Shown in pieces: positions 53,701 to 62,074 of a DNA stretch of 64,000 bases (position 1 is its first letter; each line of letters opens with the position of its first letter). Origin of the DNA: Nitrobacter sp039808345 (lineage in GTDB: Bacteria > Pseudomonadota > Alphaproteobacteria > Rhizobiales > Xanthobacteraceae); the NCBI RefSeq assembly GCF_047824785.1, contig NZ_CP181167.1:1116001-1180000 (forward strand), written 5' to 3'. The position numbers and the translations under genes were made by a program. The notes under the pieces are model-generated. The model was not told where the DNA came from, made no database searches, and saw nothing but the letters and a program-made list of their open reading frames with translations.

Positions 53701-56338
53701 TGAAGATGACATCGATCCAGTAATTGGTGCCATTCGATGCCGTTGTCGGAAATGCGTTGGCGAGACCGTAGGCATAATAACCATTGCCGGCAGCTACTGT
53801 GAGAGGACCGCTGGTATAGGTGCCAGTGAAGTAGTCCGAGCTATTAGCGTAGTGCCCGTTGCTGTGATAGCTCGCAACGTATGTCGTTCCGGCTGCGATC
53901 GAAATCGGATTGGCGAATGTAACGGTTTGCCAACCGCTGTCGGTCTCCTGCGTAAAGGTCGCGGAACCCAGCAGCGTGCCGGTGCTGCTCCACAGCGAAC
54001 CTACGTGAGTGCCGCCGTCGCCGACACTCTTGTAGTATCTGAGGCCGACAATCGTCCCAGATTGACTCGAGGAAAAGCTTACGCCGAGATTGACGCCCTT
54101 TGGATCGATATCGACCAGAGTTGTCGGGACGCTTGACGGCGAGAAGAGCGATATCGTGGGAGCAGGGTCAACCGTGATGACAGTACCCTGCTGTGGAATC
54201 TCCATGTTGACGCTGTCGTCGACCGCACGGGAACGAATATCGTAAGTGCCGCCGGCTATCGGAACGAATGTGTAACTCCAGTTCTCGTAGCCGGTCGCGC
54301 GATGCCATGTTGTTCCGCCGTTGGTCGAAACCTCGACGACGGCGACCAGTCCGCCCCCCGTATCCGTAGCTGTTCCGGTGATCGTGATCGGCTGTGCAGC
54401 AGTGTATGAACCGTCTGTCGTTGGAGACGTGATGAAGGACGTCGGCGCAATATGGTCGGTAGATTGCGAAGCGACCACGAGGCTTTGCATCAGCGTCTGT
54501 GGCTGGACGCCCATATCGGCAAACAGGTTGACCATCGCCTGTTGTACGTTGGGATCGGTGGGGGTGGCCTCGTTATCGTGATGTGAATCGAGACCCCAGC
54601 TCCAATAGACCGTTCCGGCGCCGAACACCAAGGCTCCGCTAGGAGCGCGGTAGAGCGTCAGACTGTGCGTGGCGGTCCCGGGTCCGGTCGTGTTGCCGTT
54701 GTCGAGCAGCAAGGTGTTGACGTCAACCGTCGTGGACGAAAGGGGGATGAGGCCGGCAGGGCGAAAGCCGTTATCCAGATCAGAATCCCACTCGTAACCG
54801 AGCAGGTTGGGGACCAGCGAATAGACCTGACCCGGCTGAATGTCGGCGACTTCGGTGTTGGACCAGAAGCGGAAATTGGAAAGATCGTACGGAATCGTAA
54901 TCGTGTCGAGCCGATAAGAATCGACGGTGAAAATGGTGCCGGTAAGACTGTTCTCGGGTTGGCCGGCGCCCCATTGCGGGTCGCGCCATGTTCCGGTCGT
55001 ATACCCGGGATCTGAGTCGGCATTATCCCAGGTTTCCTTGAAGGAGACCATCGTCTTGTAGGGCGTACCGTTGCCATCGATGCTCGATTCCCAGCGGATT
55101 TGCCAATACATCTCGTTGCCGCTGAGGAACGCGAGGTTGACGCCAGCGTCGCGCGCGGCCTCGACGTTCGAACGCTGTTCCGCGGACCAGTATTCGTCGT
55201 GCCCGACCGACAGAAAAATCTGGCTGTTCAGGAGTTGTGCGCCGTCACGAGCGGTATCGATGCCGGTAATGTAGTTGACGTCGTAGCCGTTCTGCTCAAG
55301 CCATCGGATCGTCGGATATTCAACGCTGAAGATGAAATCCTGTGGACCTGCCGAATAGCCGCCGTCACGGGTGATGATCGGGCGATTATAGCTGACGGCG
55401 CTGGAGCGGCCTGCCTTGCCGGCGGCGTCAATGCCACCGTAAAGATTGTAGCCGCCCCACCAGTTATAGGCCTGCCACGTCGTGTCCGACGTTTGGAACG
55501 TGATGTCGCTCGGGTTTGCATCATCCCGAATGATAAAGGGGATCATGTTCTCCCCGCCGGTATCGAGACGCGTCAGTTTAGCAAGGTAGATGCCCGACAC
55601 CGCTTCGAGGGGAACATCCCAGGACGCCGACACCGACCAGTTTCCGGCGTCGACGAGTTTCATCGTCGGGTCGAACATCGGTACTGGCTGAATCTGCGCG
55701 GTAGACAGCGATTGATTGATGGTATCAACCTTACGCGCGCCATCGCCATTGTAATAGCCGATCCGGTAGATATCGATCCGGTAGTCGGTGGCGTCGGTGT
55801 TGATCTTGAAGTCGACGCGCTCCCCGCCAATGACCGAGAATTGCGCGGCAAATCCCTCGATGCTGCGGTCGCCTTGATCGATCAGCCACTCGCTCTCGGG
55901 CGCCCCCTGCTTCATGTTTTCAAGCACGATCGCATTGGGAGTTATGTTTTGCACGGTCGTATCGAACGTCGCCGTGGTCGTCGCCGTGATCGGCGTCAGC
56001 GATGGAAACGTTGAGGCATCCGTGCTCGGATCCGAGTGGTCTGGCGAGGGCGATTGCTGGATCCCCTGCGCTGTGAGGGGTGTGAGCATCAGGGACGACA
56101 GGCTGACGCCGCCGGTATCGGCCGAGGAACCAGTTGAATTATAATATTCGAGAACCTTCGGCGCGTAGCCCGAGGGCATGCCGCTTTCGCCCTGGGCGCC
56201 GCCGGTGCGGACCGAACAGACCGTGCATGCTCTGCCGGTGCAGGAGCCGCATGGTGACGTAAGAGCTTGTTGTTGCCACTGGGTGCTCCACGCTTCAATC
56301 GCGGAACGCGTATCTTCTGTTGCCCCTATCGTGCCCAT
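50735..56338 (-). CDS. Giant multidomain surface protein (DMFase-like N-terminus, DUF4082 and cadherin-like repeats)
   Basis: 1867 residues. The N-terminal 130 residues include a Cys-rich stretch (SPCGSCTGRACTVCSV). Residues about 150-620 resemble the N,N-dimethylformamidase-type domain (DYRIDIYRIGYYNGDGARKV, QAYNWWGGYNLYGG, ILSVGHDEYWS-like FLSVGHDEYWSAEQRSNVEA). An Ig-like domain follows (633-725; ITITGTATDTGGGLVAVVEV). Then come four DUF4082 domains (about 729-880, 985-1138, 1441-1598, 1703-1867) and five cadherin-like domains with LLANDxDxDxD calcium motifs. The order is D-C-D-C-C-C-D-C-D. There is no N-terminal signal peptide, which fits type I export by the convergent transporter genes. 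Probable role: adhesion or matrix scaffolding. Confidence 0.85.
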   Translation of the reverse strand: MGTIGATEDTRSAIEAWSTQWQQQALTSPCGSCTGRACTVCSVRTGGAQGESGMPSGYAPKVLEYYNSTGSSADTGGVSLSSLMLTPLTAQGIQQSPSPDHSDPSTDASTFPSLTPITATTTATFDTTVQNITPNAIVLENMKQGAPESEWLIDQGDRSIEGFAAQFSVIGGERVDFKINTDATDYRIDIYRIGYYNGDGARKVDTINQSLSTAQIQPVPMFDPTMKLVDAGNWSVSASWDVPLEAVSGIYLAKLTRLDTGGENMIPFIIRDDANPSDITFQTSDTTWQAYNWWGGYNLYGGIDAAGKAGRSSAVSYNRPIITRDGGYSAGPQDFIFSVEYPTIRWLEQNGYDVNYITGIDTARDGAQLLNSQIFLSVGHDEYWSAEQRSNVEAARDAGVNLAFLSGNEMYWQIRWESSIDGNGTPYKTMVSFKETWDNADSDPGYTTGTWRDPQWGAGQPENSLTGTIFTVDSYRLDTITIPYDLSNFRFWSNTEVADIQPGQVYSLVPNLLGYEWDSDLDNGFRPAGLIPLSSTTVDVNTLLLDNGNTTGPGTATHSLTLYRAPSGALVFGAGTVYWSWGLDSHHDNEATPTDPNVQQAMVNLFADMGVQPQTLMQSLVVASQSTDHIAPTSFITSPTTDGSYTAAQPITITGTATDTGGGLVAVVEVSTNGGTTWHRATGYENWSYTFVPIAGGTYDIRSRAVDDSVNMEIPQQGTVITVDPAPTISLFSPSSVPTTLVDIDPKGVNLGVSFSSSQSGTIVGLRYYKSVGDGGTHVGSLWSSTGTLLGSATFTQETDSGWQTVTFANPISIAAGTTYVASYHSNGHYANSSDYFTGTYTSGPLTVAAGNGYYAYGLANAFPTTASNGTNYWIDVIFSSANTVNEPPVGYNDYGFTAIQNTPITFSAATLLANDIDPNGDILSISGVGAAANGTVSFNSETNIITFTPNPGYVGAANFGYAISDGRGGTGSAVVHMNVLDPQSSVSLFSSSDVPAVLSDPDNVPVNLGIRFTSSANGVIDGIKFYKGVNDTGTHTGSLWTSTGTLLATVTFTNETASGWQIATFADPVTITAGTTYVASYQSNGRYVSTPNYFSTNHVNGVLTAPAGNNGLYAYGSGNIFPNNSFNAANYWVDVIFTSEGGSTNNAPVANDDSGFTTPESNTLTISAATLLANDTDADGDTLTITGAGLGVNGTAAYIMNTNSVTFTPTSGYTGPASFTYAISDGNGGTATATVNLTILPSNNNPPVAVSDSGFTTTRGTALSISAATLLANDTDLDNDTLVVTGVNGGINGTATFDAQTNTVIFTPTAGYTGPASFMYSISDGNGGTDSATVSLNVNAPPNQAPVVVDDNGLTVAQDSTLSIPASALLANDIDPDNDTLTITGIVNGSSVNGTATFDAQTNTVSFSPIAGYTGAASFQYTVSDGRGGTANATVNLNVSLPTVSLFSPSSIPTSLSDPDNVPVNLGVRFVASIDGEITGIRYYKGANDNGTHTGSLWSSNGTLLATATFTNETSSGWQSVTFSNPIAITAGTTYVASYQSNGRYTSTSGFFNATYTNGPLSAPGSQNGVYSYGGANLFPTSSYGATNYWVDVTFSPATPAANQSPIAANDSGFSGTQDSILTIPVSALLANDSDPDGDALSVTGVSNSSNGVATFNSQTNTITFTPNAGYNGSASFDYAISDGRGGTATATASLSINPASSSVVSLYDPSYVPAMTSVVDPNPVELGMRFQASADGQITGIRFYKSAQDTGTHVGNLWTANGTLLATATFTNETASGWQQVEFASPVSINANTTYVASYHSSGNYAADPRLFNNSITNGPLTAPSSSLIGGNGVYAYGSSSLFPTSSYNSTGYGVDVLFRAQLAA

Positions 56339-56661
56339 TAATTCGACCTCGAAAAAGCATCAGCGAAAATTCGTAAAAAAATAATCTGTAAATCATTTTT
56401 AAAAATAATTCTACCCCATAAAAATTTAAAAGTTTAAGAGCGTTACCGTTCAGGCCGTGAAGTGCTTGATTGTGACCAACCGATTGGTGTCATTGTAGAT
56501 TTATAATTCCCGGTCATTTGAATGCCGCCGAACGCGATACAATCACAAGGTGATATTTGCCTTCTCAGGGCAGTGTCTGAAACAAGTCACGGAGATACAC
56601 ACTTTGAGTTTCGGCCGGCTGTTAGCTTGGGGCCGATACACCTCCGGGGCCAGCGATCTCG
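56339..56661. promoter_or_regulatory. AT-rich upstream region of the giant surface gene
   Basis: About 320 bp. The first 100 bp next to the start codon are very AT-rich (AAAATTTAAAAGTTTAAG and similar runs), suiting a promoter for the leftward gene. No open frame or operator-like palindrome stands out. The Wzy-like gene ends at 56662. Confidence 0.45.
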
Positions 56662-58038
56662 TTAGATCTGTCGATTGATGCCACGGCGAGGCGGCCGGGA
56701 TACATGATTGCGGGATGGTTCGGGAGCGTCACGGACACGGTCATCGAACATCCACATAGCGCTGCCGAGCAAAAAAAGGACCAAGACATAAGGCGCATCC
56801 CACACGTGGACCGTGCATACGGCGAGGATGACACCGCATATCGTAATGATGAGGCCCTTACGGCATTGTGCTGCATGGAACTGAAGATTCTTCAGCCGTC
56901 CCAGACCGAAGCACACCGAAAGAAAATTACCGATCATTAACAACAGGCCGGGAATGCCATAGGTAACGGCCGTGCCTAACCAAAAGTTATCAATGCTGCC
57001 ACCCATCCAAAATGGACGTTTCCAGTCGTTCATACCAACTCCCAGGATCGGATTATTCATCACCGACTGGGTCCCGTAGTTCCATATATGGACGCGCATG
57101 TAGGATGTGTCAGCGTTAAAGGTCAGGTATGAAATAAAAACGTCGATGGGGCTACGGTTGGACATGACGTCCACGAAAAAATAGGCCGTAAGCACGATTG
57201 TAGCCAGTATAGCCCAGCGCCGCGTTACGGCCGCAGTGACTTTGTCCCAGCCTATCAACATCGCCTGGACGACGACCGACAGGATCGCTCCTGAGGAAAG
57301 AGAGGAGACAACCGCTATGGCTACAAAACCTGGACTCAATCGGCTCAAAAGCGAGCTGCGAAGGACATAAAAGCTGAGAGCGAAGGCGGTTGAACAAACG
57401 ACGCCGAACAGAATGAAATGTTCGAAGGTGCCTTGTGCTCTTCTGAGTCCGAATCTCGCTTCGCTGCCAACGACATCGTAAACAGAAAATACCGAGCCGA
57501 ACAATTGGATGAGAATCGGCGATCCTGAAACATTCTCATAGATGGCGAACGGAAGGAGAAAAATCACCATGAGCGTGAGGTATTTAACCATATTCTGAAA
57601 CGCGGTGATGTCTCGAATATACCGCCTGGCGAAAAGGAATGATCCGAATGTCTCGATGATGAATATACCGGCAGATTGCAGGCCATCGATACCATGGTGG
57701 CTTAACAGTACGATCGCGCCCCACGCGGCGGTCGAAAGCATGAAAATGTCCGGCAACCGTATTCGCCCGACCGAGCCGGACAGCCACGCGATCAGGCATG
57801 GAATGAAGGTCGCTATCAGCACTAGCCGATATGGAGAGAGGCGCACCGTACCTATGTAGAAGAGCACCGGTGATGCTAACGTGAAAACGAAGATAGGAAT
57901 GAGTATGGAGGGCTTCAGCCGCCGGACCGGTTGCGCGGTCGCGGCTTCTGGGGCGACGGAAGGTTGGAAACCTCCGATCCGGTGAGGCGCCCTTTTGGCT
58001 ATGCGTTCCAACCGGCTCCCCCTTACGGCAAATGGCAT
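56662..58038 (-). CDS. O-antigen ligase/polymerase-like membrane protein
   Basis: A 458-residue protein with about ten hydrophobic helices (for example ILIPIFVFTLASPVLFYIGT, LVLIATFIPCLIAWLSGS, FILFGVVCSTAFALSFYVL, GLIITICGVILAVCTVH). A large loop contains YMRVHIWNYGTQSVMNNPIL then GVGMNDW, the R-x-x-x-W and N-P-x-x-G-x-G pattern typical of Wzy/WaaL proteins. It would polymerise lipid-linked repeat units or ligate them. It is the last gene of a leftward group. The N-terminal 40 residues are cytoplasmic and basic. Confidence 0.8.
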   Translation of the reverse strand: MPFAVRGSRLERIAKRAPHRIGGFQPSVAPEAATAQPVRRLKPSILIPIFVFTLASPVLFYIGTVRLSPYRLVLIATFIPCLIAWLSGSVGRIRLPDIFMLSTAAWGAIVLLSHHGIDGLQSAGIFIIETFGSFLFARRYIRDITAFQNMVKYLTLMVIFLLPFAIYENVSGSPILIQLFGSVFSVYDVVGSEARFGLRRAQGTFEHFILFGVVCSTAFALSFYVLRSSLLSRLSPGFVAIAVVSSLSSGAILSVVVQAMLIGWDKVTAAVTRRWAILATIVLTAYFFVDVMSNRSPIDVFISYLTFNADTSYMRVHIWNYGTQSVMNNPILGVGMNDWKRPFWMGGSIDNFWLGTAVTYGIPGLLLMIGNFLSVCFGLGRLKNLQFHAAQCRKGLIITICGVILAVCTVHVWDAPYVLVLFLLGSAMWMFDDRVRDAPEPSRNHVSRPPRRGINRQI

Positions 58039-58060
58039 GATCGCTTTGGTGCGAATACTA

Positions 58061-58156
58061 GAGCGTTTTCGAGCGAAGTAGTCACCGGTTCACGGTAAGA
58101 AAACGCGATAAAACAAAACCATAGAGTCCGCTTCTGATTTCATCAGAAGCGGAAAG
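58061..58156. repeat. Dispersed intergenic repeat, copy 2, with hairpin
   Basis: GAGCGTTTTCGAGCGAAGTA, CACCGGTTCACGGTAAGAAA and ATAAAACAAAACCATAGAG lead to CCGCTTCTGAT-TTC-ATCAGAAGCGG (58128-58152) and AAAGGCTG. It matches copy 1 block by block. It sits between the Wzy-like gene and the deacetylase gene, both leftward. Confidence 0.75.
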
Positions 58157-58275
58157 GCTGTGGCGTCTGATGTTTGTCGGATACAACGAAAGCTCCGACC
58201 CTATCAGGGTAAAATTTTCTCTCCTGCGTCTGACGAGAAGGCTTGACGGGATCTTCTGGCCGACGACCTTGGACA

Positions 58276-59001
58276 TTATCGGTATCGCCAGCGCATCAGC
58301 GGCCTATAAAGTCCCAGCTTCGTACTGACCTTCCAGGCAATGCCCCGCTTCGTATTCGGATCGAGCAAGTGCTGGCGCATATATTCCGCGTCCATATTAT
58401 TTGTCAGACAAAGCCGGGAACAAAGAAAGGATTCGAATCCGCGGTGATACCCTAGCTGGATTGTGAAGAGGTGCGTGTAGCCGGCCTTCAGAGCCGCATC
58501 CCAAACCCGCCGGGAAAAGCGCCCGTATGGAAAGGCAAAAAGGGGGACCTCTTTCCCGAGATGGTGCTCCAGTATTGATTTCGACATCTTGAGTTCACGA
58601 CTGAGTTCAACATCCGAGACCGTCGTCAGATCAGCGTGAGCCATCCCGTGTGAGCCAATAACGCCGCCGCCTCTGCTAATCTCTTCGATCATTGTCCAGT
58701 CCATGCGTCCCGCCGTACCGACGAAATCGACCGGGATAAAGGATATAAACCCCGGAATGCGACCGGTCATAATGTAACGATTGTAAACATGCGTGTAGTC
58801 GGACAGAAAGCCATCATCGAAAGTGAGCAGAATTCCGCTATTACGACCGGTCTTCGGATGAGACCAGTGGTCCATGAAGTTTTGAGGCGAGATCAGCATA
58901 TCACCGCAAAGGGCGAGATGCGCATCGAATGCATCATGCGTCAGGCACCACGCATTCGTGGGCGAAGTTTCAACCAGCTCATGATAATTTAAGACGATCA
59001 T
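58276..59001 (-). CDS. Polysaccharide deacetylase (NodB-type)
   Basis: A 241-residue CE4-like enzyme started at MIVLNYHELVE, whose ATG overlaps the stop of the upstream glycosyltransferase (ATGA at 58998-59001). Motifs: ILLTFDDGFLSDYTHVYNRY (the Asp pair), VIGSHGMAHADLTTVSDVEL (metal-binding His residues) and FAFPYGRFSRRVWDAALKAG (Arg region). It would remove acetyl groups from N-acetylhexosamines in the polymer. The signal peptide seen in some family members is absent, so the site of action is uncertain. Translational coupling ties it to the glycosyltransferase. Confidence 0.85.
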   Translation of the reverse strand: MIVLNYHELVETSPTNAWCLTHDAFDAHLALCGDMLISPQNFMDHWSHPKTGRNSGILLTFDDGFLSDYTHVYNRYIMTGRIPGFISFIPVDFVGTAGRMDWTMIEEISRGGGVIGSHGMAHADLTTVSDVELSRELKMSKSILEHHLGKEVPLFAFPYGRFSRRVWDAALKAGYTHLFTIQLGYHRGFESFLCSRLCLTNNMDAEYMRQHLLDPNTKRGIAWKVSTKLGLYRPLMRWRYR

Positions 59002-60164
59002 AGGCTTTGTATCAGCTTCGACACGCGCCGTCCCCAGACTTGCCAATTCAGCCTCGTCTCGAAGGCGTCACGGCTCGATTGCCTCATGCGTTCCAGCCGC
59101 TCCGAGTTTGCAAATATCTCGGAGATGACGGCCGCATAGTCCACCTTCGTGGCGTTTGGGGGCACCAAAATTCCGGTTTCGCCCTCGTGCACGGCATAGG
59201 GCACCCCTCCGGTGGCGCGCACAATGCTCGGCAGGCCATGGGCAGCGGCTTCGCAAAGCACCATGGGATTGCAGTCGGCTCGGGTTGGCAACAGAAAGAA
59301 ATCCGCATCGCGGTATAGTTGATCCATTCGGTCTCGCTGCTCGCGATCGTTCTTGTCGAGGTAAGGTATAATTGTCAGGCCCTCTTGGGAGACGGGCTTG
59401 GGTGGAGTGCATCCGCAGATCACGAGTTCTGTCTCGACGCCTCTGGCTCTTAACTCGACGAGGGTTTCGACTGCGGTGTCGGCGCCTTTCTCGCCCCAAT
59501 TAACTCCGATTAACAGCAGCCGGCACGGACCCGGCTTGCGGGTTCCAAGGATAGAATCACGGCTCGGCGCCTCCTTGAGGTTCGCTCCCCAGGGAATAAT
59601 ATGTATCCGGGCGGCATCCGCGCCGTAATCCCGAACGGCAGATTCGGCTGCCCATTGCGACGGATAGAGGATGAGATCAGCGCGCGCGATCGTATCGCGC
59701 TCCAGTTGGTCCGAAGTTTCGCGGGCGGTGCGCGATAGGTTCCTATAATTCGGATGATAGTCCTCGATCAGCCGGAAGGTTGCGTCTGACGCATAGACCA
59801 GGGGAATGCCGTTCGGCACGCCCCAGGCGAAGGTGGACCCGGCGGGTGCGAACACAACATCGGGCGAAACCGCACGGATCTTTCGCGCCGCGTCCGCCGA
59901 GTACTGTGCGACGACCGAAGCGGCTTGGAATGGCGAGAGGCTTCGCCTGCGAAACGTGCGGCGAAGTTTAGAATACGCTTTGTAGAATGGCAGGATCGGC
60001 GCGCTTAGAGGACCAATATGAACTATATCGTTGCCTTCATTTGCGAGTGATTGCGACATATGGAACGGGGTGCCGGACCAGAATCTTACATTGCTTCCGT
60101 CGCCGATAGTGACAAAAGCGATCCGCCGTGCTGCTTGGCCGCCGGAGATGTGATTCCGATTCAT
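58998..60164 (-). CDS. Glycosyltransferase family 4
   Basis: A 388-residue GT-B enzyme. The start at MNRNHISGGQAARRIAFVTI is supported by AGGAGAAC just upstream; a longer frame begins at 60209. The N-terminal acceptor domain is followed by the donor domain (CRLLLIGVNWGEKGADTAVE, ELVICGCTPPKP, DADFFLLPTRADCNPMVLCE then AAAHGLPSIVRATGGVPYAV). The last two segments hold the E-x7-E nucleotide-sugar site of GT4. It probably adds a hexose to the lipid-linked repeat unit. The downstream deacetylase overlaps it by 4 bp. Confidence 0.88.
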   Translation of the reverse strand: MNRNHISGGQAARRIAFVTIGDGSNVRFWSGTPFHMSQSLANEGNDIVHIGPLSAPILPFYKAYSKLRRTFRRRSLSPFQAASVVAQYSADAARKIRAVSPDVVFAPAGSTFAWGVPNGIPLVYASDATFRLIEDYHPNYRNLSRTARETSDQLERDTIARADLILYPSQWAAESAVRDYGADAARIHIIPWGANLKEAPSRDSILGTRKPGPCRLLLIGVNWGEKGADTAVETLVELRARGVETELVICGCTPPKPVSQEGLTIIPYLDKNDREQRDRMDQLYRDADFFLLPTRADCNPMVLCEAAAHGLPSIVRATGGVPYAVHEGETGILVPPNATKVDYAAVISEIFANSERLERMRQSSRDAFETRLNWQVWGRRVSKLIQSL

Positions 60165-60252
60165 TTTGTTCTCCTGCAGGAGATCTTGTTCGACCATACG
60201 GGAGCTCACCGGTTACGCGGATCAATAGTGAAGTGTTGTTTCGGTGCGGTCT

Positions 60253-61782
60253 TCATTGAGTGATAAAGTCAGTTTGTGCTGGGTGCAAAGGTTTCGTTGG
60301 CGATGGAAGATGCCCGCGCACGTCCGGCGACCGTTTTGCCGATACCACGACGGATGTTGCAAGGGAGATCGCAAAAAATTTTGGAAGGAAACCACTGATC
60401 GCGGAGGTTATCTTGCCATATGTGTTTGTTTCCTGGCGATTCCGAACCCCGATCGTTTGATCGATCTTCATTCCCGACTTGATGCACCAACGCTTTACGC
60501 GACGAGCTGTACTGAGGTGGACTCCGGTGGTTGAATAACCCTTTCCTAGTTGAAGGACGGATAGGTCATGGGAGATCTGCCGGATGGTACGAAGAGACAA
60601 CATGTTTGGACTTTGAATGATCAATGTGGAGCCGTCGCTCAGACAATCGATTAACCTCGACAACACCCCTTCTGGGTCTTGGGCAAGATGCAGGACGTTT
60701 AGACAAAGGATACAATCGAATTTCTCTCCATGTGTCAGCGTCACGATCTCGTGAATGTTTCCATCGATCATTTCCACGCCACGAGCGGCGGCACCATTGG
60801 AAACCACGGGGTCCAGAGGCAATGCAACGACCCGCAATCCCTGCTCGATTAGCTTCGTTTCCGTAGCCCCGGATCCGCATCCGATTGATAGAACGTTGCG
60901 CGCCCTTCGTGGGATTGCGGACATTACGTCCTCGTTGATCGGCTCGTAGTAATCCTTGGAGTAATGTCCGCGGGGAAGTTTTGTTTCGGTGTTGAACAAC
61001 GGGCGCGGCGTCCTCCACTGCTCGGCAATCCGGATCAACGCTTCGGTCTGATCCGTAAGCTCGGCTTTGGTGATGCCGACACGTCCCGCATACTTGTTGG
61101 ATGCGTGGTGAACGGTAAAGGCTTCGATGTGTGATACCGGAACGAGCTTCTTGAAGCCACATTGCGTGTAGGGGTCTGTGGCTGCCGTGCAAAGAAGGTC
61201 GTACATTTCCTCGTGAGGATCGACCAGAAATCCCCCCGACTGAATCGCCATTCTGAGCTGGTTTTGCGTAAGAACGTAGCAGGCCGCATGCTCGTTGGTG
61301 AAATGGGCGAGGGTGTAGGGACCTCTGACCCGAACCGATGTCGAATCCCAATGGAAGTTTTCGTGAATGTCCGGGTAGCTCTTTTCGCCGTTCTCGCCCT
61401 GCTCGAACCGTAAGAACCCTGCGATTTCGTCCTGTTGAAGCGCCGCTGTCACCTCTAGAAAAGCCCGGACATTCTTTTCCGTTATCACGATGTCGTCTTC
61501 GGAGTAGATGAACAGGTCGTATTTGCCGGCCCGCTCGGCAAAAAGTTGCTTGTGGGCAAAGGGCAGCGACCACGGGTTCTTGTTTGGGAAACCTACGCGA
61601 CATTCAACGCCCGGAGCAGATTTATCGATATTCGAAAGGACGACGATGTCGATATCGAACGGCATGGATCGGTATTCATGAATGAGCCGCTCCAGGTAAC
61701 GGTCGTTGGACGTGCCATAGCTTGCCAGCGCTACGAGAATACGGAACGATGCACTCCAGGCATGGTCATGAAGGGCAGTCAT
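60253..61782 (-). CDS. Glycosyltransferase-like / methyltransferase fusion
   Basis: A 509-residue protein started at MTALHDHAWSASFRILVALA. The N-terminal half (to about 285) resembles a GT-A-type enzyme: ILVALASYGTSNDRYLERLI, FDIDIVVLSN, and YDLFIYSEDDIVITEKNVRA with a DxD-like EDD. The C-terminal half is a class I methyltransferase with motif I RNVLSIGCGSGATETKLIEQ near 302 and FDCILCLNVLHLAQDPEGVL. Fusion suggests that one polypeptide adds and methylates a sugar. It lies 88 bp upstream of the GT4 gene on the same strand and heads the leftward group. Confidence 0.8.
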   Translation of the reverse strand: MTALHDHAWSASFRILVALASYGTSNDRYLERLIHEYRSMPFDIDIVVLSNIDKSAPGVECRVGFPNKNPWSLPFAHKQLFAERAGKYDLFIYSEDDIVITEKNVRAFLEVTAALQQDEIAGFLRFEQGENGEKSYPDIHENFHWDSTSVRVRGPYTLAHFTNEHAACYVLTQNQLRMAIQSGGFLVDPHEEMYDLLCTAATDPYTQCGFKKLVPVSHIEAFTVHHASNKYAGRVGITKAELTDQTEALIRIAEQWRTPRPLFNTETKLPRGHYSKDYYEPINEDVMSAIPRRARNVLSIGCGSGATETKLIEQGLRVVALPLDPVVSNGAAARGVEMIDGNIHEIVTLTHGEKFDCILCLNVLHLAQDPEGVLSRLIDCLSDGSTLIIQSPNMLSLRTIRQISHDLSVLQLGKGYSTTGVHLSTARRVKRWCIKSGMKIDQTIGVRNRQETNTYGKITSAISGFLPKFFAISLATSVVVSAKRSPDVRGHLPSPTKPLHPAQTDFITQ

Positions 61783-62074
61783 TTTTGGAATGGTCCTTTC
61801 CAAGCTAATGTCGGCTTTGTCGCCGCCGAGACCCGTTGTGCGGACAACCGCGGGAAAACAAACCTTACGTTATAAAGGTACAATAAATTGGATCGCTCTG
61901 CTTCGAAAAAAAACTGCATCATTACGGCAATTGAATTGAATAATTAATATGACGAGAGTTGTAAATTAATAGGACGAAAGTCAAACGCGGACGCTAGTGC
62001 GTCCGCACGTGTGTCGCTATTTCGAACAGCCGGTCGGCCAAGCATTCTCCGGCAGACGTGAAGGGCGAAAAGGC
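61783..62074. promoter_or_regulatory. Divergent intergenic region between two EPS gene groups
   Basis: About 290 bp with an AT-rich middle (GAATTGAATAATTAATATGA near 61932-61951). It should hold promoters for the leftward fusion gene and the rightward GT4. No clear -35/-10 pair or palindrome was fixed. Confidence 0.4.

Noticed and set aside
50735..54150. Regularly repeated DNA that might suggest a CRISPR array or satellite
   Set aside because: The repeats are about 300-450 bp, coding, and correspond to DUF4082 and cadherin-like protein domains; there are no short direct repeats with unique spacers.
55100..56014. 304-codon plus-strand frame
   Set aside because: It is antisense to the N-terminal domain of the giant surface protein.
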